NCBI RefSeq assembly: GCF_000471905.2
Contig: NW_006499435.1
Coordinates: forward strand, 6,152,001 to 6,216,000
Direction: 5' to 3'
Source: Amborella trichopoda
Taxonomy: Eukaryota > Streptophyta > Magnoliopsida > Amborellales > Amborellaceae
DNA length: 64,000 nt
The notes beneath the pieces are model-generated. The model was not told where the DNA came from and did no database searches. It saw only the letters and a list, made by a program, of their open reading frames with translations. The position numbers and the translations under genes were made by a program. Positions 42,925 to 55,135 of the stretch are shown here, in pieces. How positions within the stretch are numbered: the stretch's first letter is position 1; every line of letters begins with the position of its first letter.

Positions 42925-43345
42925 CATCCAACCGTCAAATTTAGATTAATTGAGCCACTAACCATTTAATTTAGATCTGATGCCTTAGAGTCTTTTATTT
43001 TTAATTTTTTCTACTAATTATATGAATATGAAATTTGGTACATACTATCACTTCAATGGGTGAACCTAAATAAAATATTTTTTATAAAATACAATGGCCA
43101 AAATACCCTTAAAACTTTTAGGGCATTTTAGTCAATTTATTTTATTGAGAATATTATTTTTATATTTTTTATAGGTGATAGTTCAAGAAAAGATTGGACG
43201 TCCAAATTTGGTGTCAAAATTTTTTGTATTAAAAATAAAATAGTATAGAGGGTGACATTGTGATGGAGTTATCTAAGCCATCCATTTAGAATTGACGGTT
43301 GGCTAGGGGGAACCATAGAAGTTTTATGATGTATGGGAAGCATAG
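42925..43345. repeat. Second, larger inverted repeat around the foldback region
   Basis: CATCCAACCGTCAAATTTAG at 42924 is mirrored by CATTTAGAATTGACGGTTGG at about 43283-43302. The interior is AT-rich. This pattern is frequent in plant MITEs. Confidence 0.5.
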
Positions 43346-43616
43346 AAAGCTTGCCCTAAAAAGAAATGTGACTTTGGCTAAAACAAAAAACGGTAATTGT
43401 CTTGGAGAGAGAACAATGACGTGGGCAGATTATCACATACAAGGTGCAATTTGTATAGAACTGAGGCTCTAAAACATCAAATTAGAATGCACCTTTAAAT
43501 AATATTGAGAAATATGGTTTTAACATTGAAAATATTTGTAATAGACTTAAAATATATTTTTATCTTTAATTATAAAATTTAAAGCTTAAAAAATAGTGTA
43601 GATCGAGCATATATAT

Positions 43617-45377
43617 TGTCACACCCCCAGTTTTCAAACATTCCCGAGGTGCAACAGACAATTCTTATACTATCTATATATAAAACAAATTTAGAATTTC
43701 TACTACTATATACGAATTGCACCAAATAGTGTAATTTTAATCTGTACAAATTCTGCCCACAACCGATATTAACATGAAGACTAGATAAACATATCTTGAT
43801 AGAACAAAAATTACATCAATGCCTTTGATCAAAAGTTACAAAGGGAATGTCAATCATGCCTACACATTCTTCAAAGATAGTCCTGCTGCATTCGAACTAT
43901 GAGACTGCAATTACCCTGAAAACATTTACCATAGTTTGGTGAGTTTGGTTACTCAGTAAGTGATCATCATGGTCCTCAAAAATAATCATGGTTGGAAGAT
44001 ATAAACATTTTCTGAAGAATGTATGTTAAAAACAACCTGAATTGCAAGCAAAGCATTTATAGATAACAATTACACTTTCACAAATACACAGTTAAACATA
44101 ATCCAAATGATTGATATGATTATAAACATTTCAACAAAGATGCATAATTCAAAGGATTTCACAAAATGCCCTACTGGCGTCCCAAGTAGGTCACCTATAT
44201 ACCCCACCAGCATCCTGATAGGTCCAAACAATCCCTGCAGATCCAAACCTACCTCATCGGCGTTCCGGATGAGTTCAAATAGCCCCTATCGGATAAGTTT
44301 AAATAATCCCAGCAGGTCCAAACATACATCACCGGCATCCCGGATGAGTCCAAATAGTCCCTATCGGTGTAACGGGATAGATCATAACAATCCTTGCAGG
44401 TCCAATCATACCTCACTGGCATCCCGATGAGTCCAAGTAGTCCCTACAGGCATAACCGAATAGGTCATAACGATCCCTTCAGGTCCACTTAATCAAATTA
44501 TTTCTGAAACTCTTTAAACATCAGAAAGCAACAATATCATATATGCAAAATATCATTGAAATCATTAACATGAATTCACTTAAAGCAATTTAATAACAAT
44601 CACTTTCATTGAAATATCTGTAAGTAGCCAGTTAAACATTTTGTGCAATAATTTATGAAATGTAGTAGTTTTGAAGAACATTATTGAAATCAAACACGAT
44701 AACAGTCTAGTATCAATAGACAAACTTTTATCAGAATCCAAAATTAAATACGGAATTATTACAATTTATGAAATTACCAATTTGTAAATAATCATTTCAT
44801 AGGCAATACTACAATCAAGTGTAAAAATATCAGAGACAATTAGTATGGTTCCCTTTGAGACAAGCCGAGTAATCGCAAACTAAGAGCGCCCGACCATCTT
44901 TGCAAAGGAAGCAGACATCCTTTGAAATCTCTTTCTTTCGCTTCTTCCCCTTTTTCCCTTTACTAAATAGTAAACTCTACGCACCCTAGTAGTAGAGAGA
45001 GAAAGAAATATGTCATTTACTAAACATAACAGTAAACAGTTAGAGAGAGAGAGTTTCGAATAAAATAGAAATACCTCATATGCAAGGTGTTTTACAAATG
45101 AGATAAGAGGAATGTAAAGCCGCCACGTATAAACAAAAGCTTGTGTTAACATAAAGTTTTAAGATGGTGGACCTAATGTCCACCCAAATAAAATTGAACC
45201 CTCAAGCATATTAACAATAATATCGTTTTATTTATTGTTAATATAAAAGTAGCAATATATTCCTATTATTATTATCATTACTAATATATAATTATTATTT
45301 TATTTATTTATTTTGTATTTATTTTTATTAACACAAATAATATTATTTTTCCATTTCAAAAATTGTGGGTCGTCACA
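43617..45377. mobile_element. Large solo LTR, 1761 bp, with TSD
   Basis: Begins TGTCACACCCCCAGTTTTC, a start known from several plant Gypsy LTRs, and ends GTGGGTCGTCACA. The 5-bp flanks TATAT are identical on both sides (43612-43616 and 45378-45382), although that word is simple. The interior has degenerate repeats at 44170-44490. No gag or pol sequence. Confidence 0.75.
44170..44490. repeat. Degenerate tandem repeats inside the solo LTR
   Basis: At least three imperfect copies of a unit of about 100-120 bp with (A/G)GCATCCCGGATGAGTCCAA, ATAGTCCCTATCGG and CAGGTCCAAACATACCTC words. Confidence 0.7.
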
Positions 45378-45839
45378 TATATGAAAACCTTTAAAATTGA
45401 CGATCCAAAAATACATTACAATTGCCCTATTTCCAGAGCTTGAAATCCATTTTTTTCTCATGTCCATATATCTTGACGCCGAGATGATCAACCTGAAGAT
45501 ATTTGGGCATCAAAACAACCTCTTATAATGAAATTTTTGAGGTGGGCTCCAATTTGATTGTTTAGAGTCTCGGCTCTATATAAACTTCTCCCTTACATAA
45601 ATGATAGAGGAGTGCCTCCCTTCTATGTTCCCCACTTGTTAAGAGCGTCGAGGCCATATGTAGGTGATGCATTGGACAGTCTTTCAACTAGTCAAGACAA
45701 TTATTGTGGGTCGTTTGACCCAATCAGTCCACCGTTTAACGGCCTTCTTTATGATAATCCACATCTCAAGGTTGCAAGGAGATCTATGAGGGGAAGGCCA
45801 ATTTTTTTAAGGAGTTCATTTTAGTTTGTTATGTTCTTA

Positions 45840-46152
45840 TAGGGGTGGCAATGAAATCGTACCCAACCGAGACCCGACAATCAAACCTGACCAGGGTCCA
45901 GGTATGGGGCAAAAAATTGGACCCAGTGGGTCGGGTTCGGGTCCGGGTCAAAATCTTGGACCCAAATACTATTCGAGTCTTGGTCCATGTAGACCCGACC
46001 CAATATAATATTTAAATATGATATGTATATATTTATTTATTTATTGGGTCGGGTCTGGGCCTGATAACTTCGGGTCCAAATGGGTTTGGGTCCCATAAAC
46101 TTTGTTGGGGTCCAGCCCGACCCGGACCCTACCCGACCTATTGCCACCCCTA
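45840..46152. mobile_element. hAT-type MITE, 313 bp
   Basis: TIRs TAGGGGTGGCAAT and TTGCCACCCCTA. Flanking octamers TGTTCTTA and TGTTTTTT agree at 6 of 8 positions. The body is rich in GGGTCGGGTCCGGGT words. It appears to interrupt a Gypsy-type LTR that ends at 46479. Confidence 0.7.
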
Positions 46153-46495
46153 TGTTTTTTAGTGTCTTAGTGAATGCTAGTATTTTAATTAAAGTTAGGG
46201 TCAATTTAATGATCTTTTATGTTTTAATTTAAGTGAAGATACTTATGAGGATTTTAATAATATAGTGAGGTAGTTTTGGTTTCTTTCTATAATAATGTAA
46301 TAAAATGGTCTGGAGTGTTAGGGTTTTTAACACTTTTAGGGAGTGAATAATAAAAACATGTTGTGAATGGTAATAGCTAGAGTGTTGGGGTCACTTTTTT
46401 GTGCAAGAAAAGTCAGATCCACTCAAAATTGACCTCTTTTGATAGTTTATTAAATTATTTTCTCGATTTTCCTACATCAAATTGCTATCAGAGCA
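46153..46495 (+). repeat. Gypsy-type LTR right part with primer-binding site
   Basis: Ends TTTTCCTACATCA at 46479, the family terminus seen at 52964, and is followed by TTGCTATCAGAGC, a near match to the Met-tRNA primer-binding site. The left boundary is lost beyond the MITE. Confidence 0.6.
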
Positions 46496-46539
46496 TACGT
46501 TGTTTTCAACAACAAAGTTGAGAATTATAGCTACTGCTA

Positions 46540-46925
46540 TAGGCTCATGAAACTATTGCAGGTTCATGCCCATTAAAACCTATATACTAGTTGTAATTCC
46601 AATGGGCTGCATGAAGTCATTGTCATATTGTTATGGGTTCATGGCCATTAAAACTTGCAATTCCTATGAATAATGGACCTCATGCCATTAAAACCTGTAA
46701 CTCCTATGAATAATGGACCTCATGCCCATTATAACTTGTGGTAACAGCTATTGTAACTCATATTGTAATGGTTGTAATTCTTTTGCATGATGACCTACCC
46801 ATAGTGTAACCCCCGAAGGAATATGTATCTATATGGCACATTGCTCTATGATTTGTAGAGTGTGAAAAAACATATGTATTTACTTGTACTTGAATATTAT
46901 TCTCTCTTCTCGCCCAATCTTAACA
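46540..46925 (+). repeat. Copia 5' LTR remnant (left edge uncertain)
   Basis: Immediately upstream of a good primer-binding site. Contains direct repeats of CCTATGAATAATGGACCTCA. No clear TG start. Confidence 0.4.
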
Positions 46926-46937
46926 TGGTATCAGAGC
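46926..46937 (+). other. Met-tRNA primer-binding site (Copia)
   Basis: TGGTATCAGAGC, an exact match to the site used by most plant Copia elements. Confidence 0.8.
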
Positions 46938-47394
46938 AGGACTTGCAACCCTATGATACCCAGTACTTCACGTGACCCTATAATCATGATTTTTCTTCCT
47001 TCTTGGGCTTGAAGTTATGATGTATCAACAACCTTGTACTTCCAACAAGATCATATCACTTTCTTTTATTAATAAGTTTTCATCCCAAACTCCTTTCTTT
47101 TTCAACAACATCATGTTTCCAGCAACCTTACATTTGCAACAACTTCATATTTCTAGCAATCTCACATTTCCAGCAACCTCACAGTAACCCCAAACTCCTT
47201 TCTTTTTCAACACCTCATATTTCCAGCAACCTCATATTTTCAGCAATCTCACATTTGCAGCAACCTCACATTTGAAACACATAAATCAAAAAATCAAAAA
47301 TAAAACCTTAGGATTTCTAGTTCGAGAGAGAGGGAAAATCTCATAAATCAAGCACAATATTTCCACGAGAAGTAGTCAATCTAACAACCCAAGA

Positions 47395-48560
47395 TTGATG
47401 ATTACTATAATTAAGCTAGACAGGAAACCGGAGGAAATTGGATTGTATCACAAGAAAAGTGAGAGAGCATCCTACAAACGATCCATACCACATGATGAAT
47501 GGGAAAGTGAGATCTTGACAGTAGTGGCATGGCTCCTTCATTCGATCCAGCCAAGTATCAGTAAAGGGTTGTTGCTTCTTAAGACTGCAAAGTATATATG
47601 GGAGGCAGTAGTCAATACATACTCACAACAACATGATATGGCTAGGATTTACCGATTGCATCGTTAAATAGAAACTTTGTAGCAAGGAGAAATGATTGTG
47701 GAAGAGTACTTTGGGAAACTAAACCAAAAGTGGGAAAAACTAGACCATTGTCAGCTTATTAATCCCACAGTATTAAAAAAAAGTTTGGGCAAAGATCTTT
47801 GAGTTCTTACTGAGCCTACATCCCGCCATTAAACTTCAAAGAGTAAAGATTATAGGAAAGGACAAATTTTCCTCTGTTGAATATGTCTATGATTATGCAA
47901 GGGGAGAGGCCAGTAAAAAAACTATTGCAAAAAGACAAAACTCAAGCATCCATCATGAACGATCAGCCTTTGCAACAAACTTCAAGCTAGAGAAAAGTGG
48001 GCATAAAAGGGTGAAGTCTTGCTCTACTATCTCCAGCCGAAAAGAAAAATCTTAAATGCTCCCATTGTGGGAAAAGAAGACACTCAAGAGCATTGTTAGA
48101 ACTTGCATCCACACTTGGGTATGAAACCAAGGATTGCAAGTGCCCATGTTGTATCGAGTGAGGGGGAGGAAATCTCAGTCACACAACCCAATTTATCCAG
48201 TCCAAGAGATTAGGCCATCAAAGAATTATAACATTAGTTGACTACTTTTAAGGCTTTATTCAACTATAGAACACTAGTGGAACAGCCAGGTACATATGCA
48301 ATTGTAAACTAGGTCAACTCCACCTCTTCTGCACCTTAGATCATTGATTCATGGGCTATTGACCATATGATTGTAAGAAAGTCTGTTTCTTATCTTTTTC
48401 TCCCACTTCTAGTGAAGTTAAACTTGTTGATGGATCCATGACTAGTGCCTGTGGTAATGATACATGTAAACTTCTATCATCCGTTTCCTTATCCTCTATA
48501 ATGAATGTGCCTTCTTTTCTTTCCAATCTTTTTTCTGTTAGTAACCTGATGAACTAGCTA
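47395..48560 (+). pseudogene. Copia gag-protease relic
   Basis: 47395-47830 encodes a UBN2/gag-type domain (WESEILTVVAWLLHSIQPSI, LLKTAKYIWEAVVNTYSQQH, EEYFGKLNQKWEKLD). A zinc-knuckle remnant CSHCGKRRHS lies near 48058. 48340-48560 is the protease, with DSWAIDHM in place of DSGATDHM and later LVDGSMTSACGN and NVPSFPSNLFSVSNL. Frameshifts and stops are frequent. Sequence resumes with integrase at 52610, so about 4 kb was inserted here. Confidence 0.8.
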
Positions 48561-48839
48561 AATTTCAATGTGTTTATACTCAAAATTGCGAGTAGGGGAC
48601 TTCGCCTCCGACTTGGCTTTGGGTGTGAATAAATTAATAAGTTGATAGAGTTTAGGTATCATCAAATTTCATTCCAAGGGAGAATCGGTCTTAAGACCTT
48701 ATCCCTCTTATATTGCCGACAGAGCCGGCTTCCCTACTAGCTTAACCTTGGAACTCAACCAATAAAGCCTTTGAAAAAGGGTTTTACATCAAATGGAGAT
48801 TTTAGGAAAATAGATTTAGAAAGAGAATGAGGGAAGAGA

Positions 48840-50260
48840 ACCACAAATAAACAACTAAACTAGAAAGATGCAAATAAACAAGAGTAAATAATCTAACTAT
48901 AAGATGCAAGAAAATAAGAAATTAAAGAGCATAAAGATGAGAGAATGAATATAATCTAAACATGCATGACATAGAACAAAAGAGAGAGATAATAATATGG
49001 AATTACAAGCGTGGTTGCGAAGAAAGACAAAGACGAGATCCTCTTCAAAAAGACAGAGGGATATGAGCATGAAATACAAATAAAGATAATAATACAACAT
49101 AGAAAAGAATAGGATGAGCGAGATAAATGAGAAAAATAATACTAATAAATGACATGCGACGATAGTAATAAAACTAAGTACAATGAGGAAATAAAAGGAG
49201 AGAGCATGAGAATGAGGGTTAAGACGAATGAAATAGAGAGAAATAAGGGATGATACATTAAAAGGGGGGGAGAGAAGTGGATGAACACAAATTATTAACA
49301 AAAGACAATAAAATGTGAGAAAAATAGATGTAACAAGAATATGATGAAGACAACTAATCTATTGAACAAGATATAAAGGAAATAAATGAAATAAATATAA
49401 AAGAGAGTAGGGAATGAGAGGGATGAAGAAGATGATATTCAAACCATAGAACAGGAGGAAAGAAAATATATTAAAACAAACACCCATAACTAAAATTAAA
49501 GAGCATAATAAATGAGAACAAACAAATACTAGATTAAAGAAGGTGATAGATTGGATAGATTTACATTATTAAATGAGTAAGAGGGGAAAACAGAAACACA
49601 ACAAATTAAAAGAAGTAAATACAACAAGAAAAAAAGATAAATTAACCACACAAAAGGATATGAAAGATAAGGGTGAGAAGAAAGAACCTATGCTATCCAA
49701 TAGAATAAACCCGGATGAGACACGAATGTCACAAACCAAGAAGATGACTCACTACATAAGGAAAGAAAATCGCTATTTAATGAAGAGGAAAATGAGGGAG
49801 AGAAAGATCTTCATTATCGAATAAGTAAAAAGAGAAATAAATACAACAATCTAAAAGGATAGATACAATAAAGGAAGAGACTAACAATATATCAAAAGAG
49901 ATGGAGGTTAAGTGAGGGAAGATTTATGCTATTAAATAAAAAAAATAGGAAAGAGCATAAATATAACAAAACATAAGGAAATGGATGCAAACTAGCAAAT
50001 GGACAATGATCATGCAATAAGTAGATTAAAAGGGGAAGGAGATGATCAAATATAACTACATTAAAGGAGAAAACAAGGGAAAGTCGATAAGATCATAAAT
50101 GGGGGAAAATAAGTGAAACATAAACAAAATAGCTAAAAGAGGAATAAATGCATGAATCAAAAGAAGATGAAGAAGAAAGAAAAGTAAAGCCATGAAATGA
50201 AGAAAGGAAAGAAGATAATCATAAATCTAAAAATAAATGTTAGAAAAATCAATGAAAGAA
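48840..50260 (+). other. Purine-rich (A/G) tract of about 1.4 kb
   Basis: The plus strand is overwhelmingly A and G with words such as GAGAGGGAGAAA, AGGAAATAAATG and AAGAAGATG, in no fixed period. Apparent ORFs here are Lys/Arg/Glu compositional artefacts. No coding motif seen. Confidence 0.75.
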
Positions 50261-51940
50261 GAAGGAAAATGACATTTAGGCTGGGCTCCCAGGCTCGACG
50301 CCCAGAGTCGGCACCAATTCAGATCGCAAAGTTGTACAATCAATCCCTAACTTTTCGGTTCATAACAGGACAAATAGAAATGGGAAGAAGAGAGCCCAGA
50401 AGATTTGATTATTCGGACCACCTTTGGTTTGAATTGTAGCTTGAAGGAGTTCGTATTTGTAGTTTTGAATTAAAGGATTTGGTAGGATGGGAGTTGCTCA
50501 AAGGGAGCTCACCTTGGGCCTTTTCTCTCAAGCTCAACTTTAGGCATAAGATCAAGAGATTTTGGGCGTAGTTTAGGCACAAAATTCTCAGAATTTCAAC
50601 CCTTAGGCTTGAGGAAAAAAGGCTATATATATAGGCGAAAATAGACCCCTCACAGCCTGTAGGCCAGTTTTGTGCAATTTTTAGGTCGAACTTCAACGAC
50701 ACTGGGATTGGCGCTGGAGTTGGTTGGAATGACGTCATGTCATTAATGTTGTAATAATGACAGTAAATAAATATTAATTGCTCATTCATGCGGGTTATGT
50801 ACAACCTGTTAGAATTTGGTGTCGACGGCATTCTAACTGGCTTCAAACACTGTTCGGGACACTTGTCACATTCTGGTGGCTTTGATTTGGTCCTCAGGTG
50901 GACCAATCACAGCAGCTTTAACCTATTCTGGCTAGCGAGGGTGACATTCGGACTGTCGTCGAATACCAGATCTCCCACCGTTTTGATTGTACCTTCGTAT
51001 GATCATCAACCAATGAGAGTTCGACAACCTCGCTTCGTACTGACATTTGACATGTTAGTATGGGCCTATCATATCGGCGGGTACAGACGGACATGTCAGC
51101 CCATCAATTCAATCACATCGGTCAGGCTGTGCCCCGTCAGGTGAAGGTATAAGGACCTGACATTGGTAGAAATGGCACTAGCGATATTGGCACTACTGTC
51201 AGACTTCTTGGTCATGTCATAGCTTGAAAATGGAGCCCTGGGGCTTGACATCATTTGGATTGGTGCTGGCACCAATGGAAATGGCATGAGGTATTTGTTC
51301 TCTCGGGTTGCCAATGCCATGACTAAATTGCCTTTGGTACCTCATTGTCGAATGTTTGGTAGGGCTTTGGTGCCCATTGTGGTAACATCAAAGTCTCTCC
51401 TTCTGAATGCTTCATTATTAGGCCACTTTGGGTTTGTCTCGCTTTGTTTTGCCTCTTGACGCCATTGTTCCCACTAGAGCAATGAGGATTTGATGGAGGC
51501 TCAGTTTATGGAGAAGGGGTCTTGGTGGGGTGAATGGTTTCAAATACCCATGTGATCTACTTAAGACATTTCAACCTATCTATAACTTCTACAATCGAGA
51601 TCGGGGTGTTTACATAATGTCACATTTTACCCCTCACATTAAAACGAGGAAGATGATTGGTGGTGGTCGTAAGGACAATGGGTTGTACATGTCCAACACA
51701 TGATGCACTTCAACTGCTCTTAGCACTGAGTCACGTAGTCATGAGTAAGTCATGTTGTGGCACATCCGCTCCAACCACATCTCTCTGAAATCCTTAAAGT
51801 TGTTGCTTCCAAATAAGTTTGTTTATATAAATGTTCCTCAGTTATAATGTCAGACCTGTTAATTGTCTAAACATTGTAGGACTTCTTTTCTACTAGTGAA
51901 AATAAAGCTCTAAGCCCTTCCATCTTGTTCATTCTGATGT
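50261..51940. other. Unassigned, transposon-like non-coding region
   Basis: No recognisable protein. A GGTGCCGACTCTGGG word on the minus strand (about 50300) could be a primer-binding-site relic of an LTR element, but I cannot match it to a tRNA. Confidence 0.3.
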
Positions 51941-51949
51941 TTAGGGGCG

Positions 51950-52510
51950 TCTTATTACTTTTGTTTTTGAATCATCCTCATATTCTTTTTCCAACTATCT
52001 GGTGTCAGCTACATGAATCTTAGTTCACCATATTTAGGGTCATACCCTTCATGAGGCCATAAGTCCATATAACTTTTATCATTACTTCCAATCATGTCAT
52101 TTTGGGCCTACCCCTTGTATTTCTTGAACCTTCCACTTGAATTAACTCACACATCCTAACAGTTGTTGCACTGGGTCTGCGATACATAATCAACCCACCT
52201 AAGTGTACTTTCTCTCATCGTATCGCCTATTGGTGTCACACTTAAGTTTTTTTAAATGCATTTATCCCTTCTTGTCTTGTCACTCATCCATCTCAACACC
52301 CTCATCTCAACTACACTCATCCTATGGGTATGTTGCTTTTGGTTGTCTAACATTCTACCCGATAAAGCAAAGTTGGTATCGCAATAGTCCTTTAGAACTT
52401 GCTTTTTCAGCTTAATTGGTATGCGGCGATCACATAAAACTCCGGTTACATATCTCCACTTTGCCCACCCAGCTCTAATTCTATGTGTGACGTCTTCCCC
52501 AATCATTCAT
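51950..52510 (-). mobile_element. RTE-clade LINE 3' end
   Basis: The minus strand encodes [24 protein letters not shown] sequence (here [20 protein letters not shown]), [33 protein letters not shown] and then IQVEGSRNTRGRPKMT. This is the C-terminal end of plant RTE-type reverse transcriptases. Endonuclease and palm are missing. Confidence 0.8.
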
Positions 52511-52609
52511 TGATGACTTCTATCATTATACTTGGATCTATCTTATGGAAAGCAGAGATGAAGTACCTTCAATAGTTAAAATATTTCATAAAATGGTTTA
52601 GACCCAGTT

Positions 52610-52935
52610 TGAGACCCAATAAAAAAAAATTTGTTCTGATAATGCACGAGAATATCTAAACCATGCATTAAAGAATTATTTTCAAGAACATGTTATAAAT
52701 AATCAAAGCATCGTATTCCTATAAACCGCAATAAAATGGTGTGCTAGAATGGAAAAATAGACACCCGTTAGATGTGGTGAGAGTTATCTTAATAGCAATG
52801 AAAGTTCCTATGACATATTGGGATGAAGTAGTTCTTATTGCTGCCTATATGATCAATAGAAGGCCTATACATGTTTTTGATGTTCGTATCCTTTCAAACT
52901 TCACCATTCACTTCCTTTGTTTTCTCTTCCACTAA
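52610..52935 (+). pseudogene. Copia integrase relic
   Basis: 52638-52735 reads CSDNAREYLNHALKNYFQEH. 52741-52890 reads EWKNRHPLDVVRVILIAMKV, TYWDEVVLIAAYMINRRPIH, matching GVAERKNRHLLE...SYWGEAVLTAAYLINR of Copia integrase. The GVA before the ERK-like box is lost through frameshift. Interrupted on the right by an LTR at 52964. Confidence 0.85.
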
Positions 52936-52963
52936 TGGTTGTATGCTTTGTGCATACACTGGA

Positions 52964-53414
52964 TGATGTAGGAAAATTTGAGGAAGCAACAATAACAGCA
53001 AGAAATAAAGCTAAACACAAATACAATTCAAAAAACTGTGGGTTTCTTCTCTACGCTAAGCTACAATTTCCAAAAGCCTAAGTTTTTCTCTCTTGTAATT
53101 TCTAAAAATCATATGGAATTGACCCCCACACACCTCTTGTATATGATAATTTGATGGTTCAAGTACAAAAAGTATTCAAACAAATAATACATTAACTCAT
53201 ATATCCTAACTTAAATTTCGCAACAATAGTTTTACCCATGTGAACATACTCATGAATAGTGATTGCAAATAATACTCACAAAGTAAAAAAAAAAAAAACT
53301 ACAATCCCTAAAAAACTAAAGAAACCTAGAAATAAACCTTAAAACTAAATTTATAATATACACCCTTTAAAATTGAATAAAAATAAAAAATAAGAACAAT
53401 TTTGCCCTCCATCA
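52964..53414 (-). repeat. Gypsy 3' LTR (451 bp) inserted in the Copia element
   Basis: Minus strand TGATGGAGGGCAAAATTG...CCTACATCA, the same terminal pattern and length as the LTR at 18858-19308. To its right, 53415-53480 carries the family integrase-tail and polypurine sequence (CAACCAGGGGAGAA). The rest of that element is missing. Confidence 0.8.
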
Positions 53415-53554
53415 TTCTCCCCTGGTTGGAAAAAACTCGTCCTCAAGGTTTGAAGTGAGATAAGATGAATTCAACATCAAAACCACTCTCTTCAATGTTT
53501 TTTTTTCTTTATTGGCTCAAATATTATTCGTGGTAAAAAGAATTCCTCAAAAAA

Positions 53555-53680
53555 CAGATCCTGGATAAAAATTTGTTGATCATTTGACAAAAAGCCTTGT
53601 AAGGGATGACATTTGTAAGATGACAAAAAGAATATGGCTAGAGTCTATTGAGTAATCATCTACAGTGGGAACTCAACCTA
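53555..53680 (+). pseudogene. Copia RNase H terminal relic
   Basis: Encodes VDHLTKSLVRDDI and KMTKRIWLES, the end of Copia RNase H (ADxLTKGLxRxxI). RT is missing between this and the integrase relic. Confidence 0.75.
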
Positions 53681-54800
53681 GCTTTTTGTACCTTCCAAAT
53701 TATAGATTCAAAGTGGTAATAACAAATTGTATGTATGATTAGTTTGGTCACTGAACAACAAAGTACTTTTGGCACCCATTCCTATAAAACCTAAGTTTAC
53801 TTATGACTTATATGTTAATAGGTTAAATTATACTCTTAATGTTGTCTATGGACTATATATAAGTCGAAGTGTTTTAAATACATTAGCAATCTTGATAGAC
53901 ACACCTATTTAAGTTTGGAAGTGAGGCCACTTCCTATGAGACGTGATTCATTTATAGAGTACTTATGAAATAAGGCTATAAGCATAAGGTTCAAAATATG
54001 CTTGCAACTTAAAGACATCAAGTTGAATATTGTTTGTGAGTTATACTATCGATTTGTTAGATAAGTAATCTAATTCAAATCTATCTGCTTCTACGATACT
54101 TGATGCACTCTGTAATGAGCACTCCAAGTGAAAGTCCAAATCAAAATAAACTTTCATAGTATAGAAATAATACGTTTCCTATATTTTTTTCTTGTAATTT
54201 TGAAATAGTGAAAGAAAATGTTAGTATTTTTCGTTTGAAAAATACTTGTGTTCATTTCAAAACAACAATATGGCTTTTGTGGTTTTTCCTAAGTTTGTTG
54301 TCTCACATTGAAGATGAGAAAGTTAATTGAGTTGTACTTAAGTAAGCATTCCCATATCTTATACTCTTAGTACAAGGTGAAAGAAAGATGGTGCATGTGT
54401 GAAACAAGCGAAGTGTGCATGCACGAGGGCAAGGGTGAAGGCGAGGGAGAGGGCGAAAGGGCACTTGATGGTGCATGCTCGCAACTCGATATCGTTTTTT
54501 TAACTCAACTCGTGTGGAACATCCAAAGGTCATCTAGCTGTTGATGAATGGACGTTCGTAACAACCGCCTTAAGGGGGTGCATCCAACAGTCATCTAGCC
54601 ATTTATGAATATAGGCTTGTAACAACAGCATTAAAGGAGTGCATGTAACTTATAGGTCAATATAACTTGTAGTTGTTGGTAGAGCAAGTATCCACCACTG
54701 CAGGTAATGTGCAATATCCTTATAGCTTTATAATAAGGGCCCTCCTTCCCATATAAGGTCAACAGTTTAATAAGGTTTTTTGCAACTCTCTCTACATACA
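53681..54800 (+). repeat. Copia 3' non-coding region and probable 3' LTR
   Basis: Non-coding sequence follows the RNase H end. TGTTGTCTCACATTGAAGATG at 54295 is a typical LTR opening, so the 3' LTR may start there. It has no clear counterpart at 46540-46925, so the LTR pairing is unresolved. Confidence 0.4.
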
Positions 54801-55135
54801 TTTATTTGCATTTCTAGGGAGCACAACAGTAGGCTAATCTCTTTCTGCTCATTTTTATCTCGTTATCTCTCTAAATCATCAAAATTTAGGTGTCTAGTGT
54901 GTGGGTTCCACGCTTGGGTGCTTAGAGCTTGGAAACATCATAAAGAGATATATTTGTTTTCCTATATTTTGAGGACGAATTGCCCTTCTTATGCACACGA
55001 AATATAGTATCGAAGGGGTACAAATATTTGTCATGAGATAACGCTCATATGTGCCTAAAAATAAGAAAGCCCTAAGCATCGAATTTCTAGTTTTATACTA
55101 CCTCTTACCCCATTTTCACCCAATATTTTTCCAAC

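Noticed and set aside
48897-49301. 134-codon hydrophobic ORF on the minus strand
   Set aside because: The complement of a purine-rich tract always gives Leu/Phe/Ser-rich reading. No domain seen.
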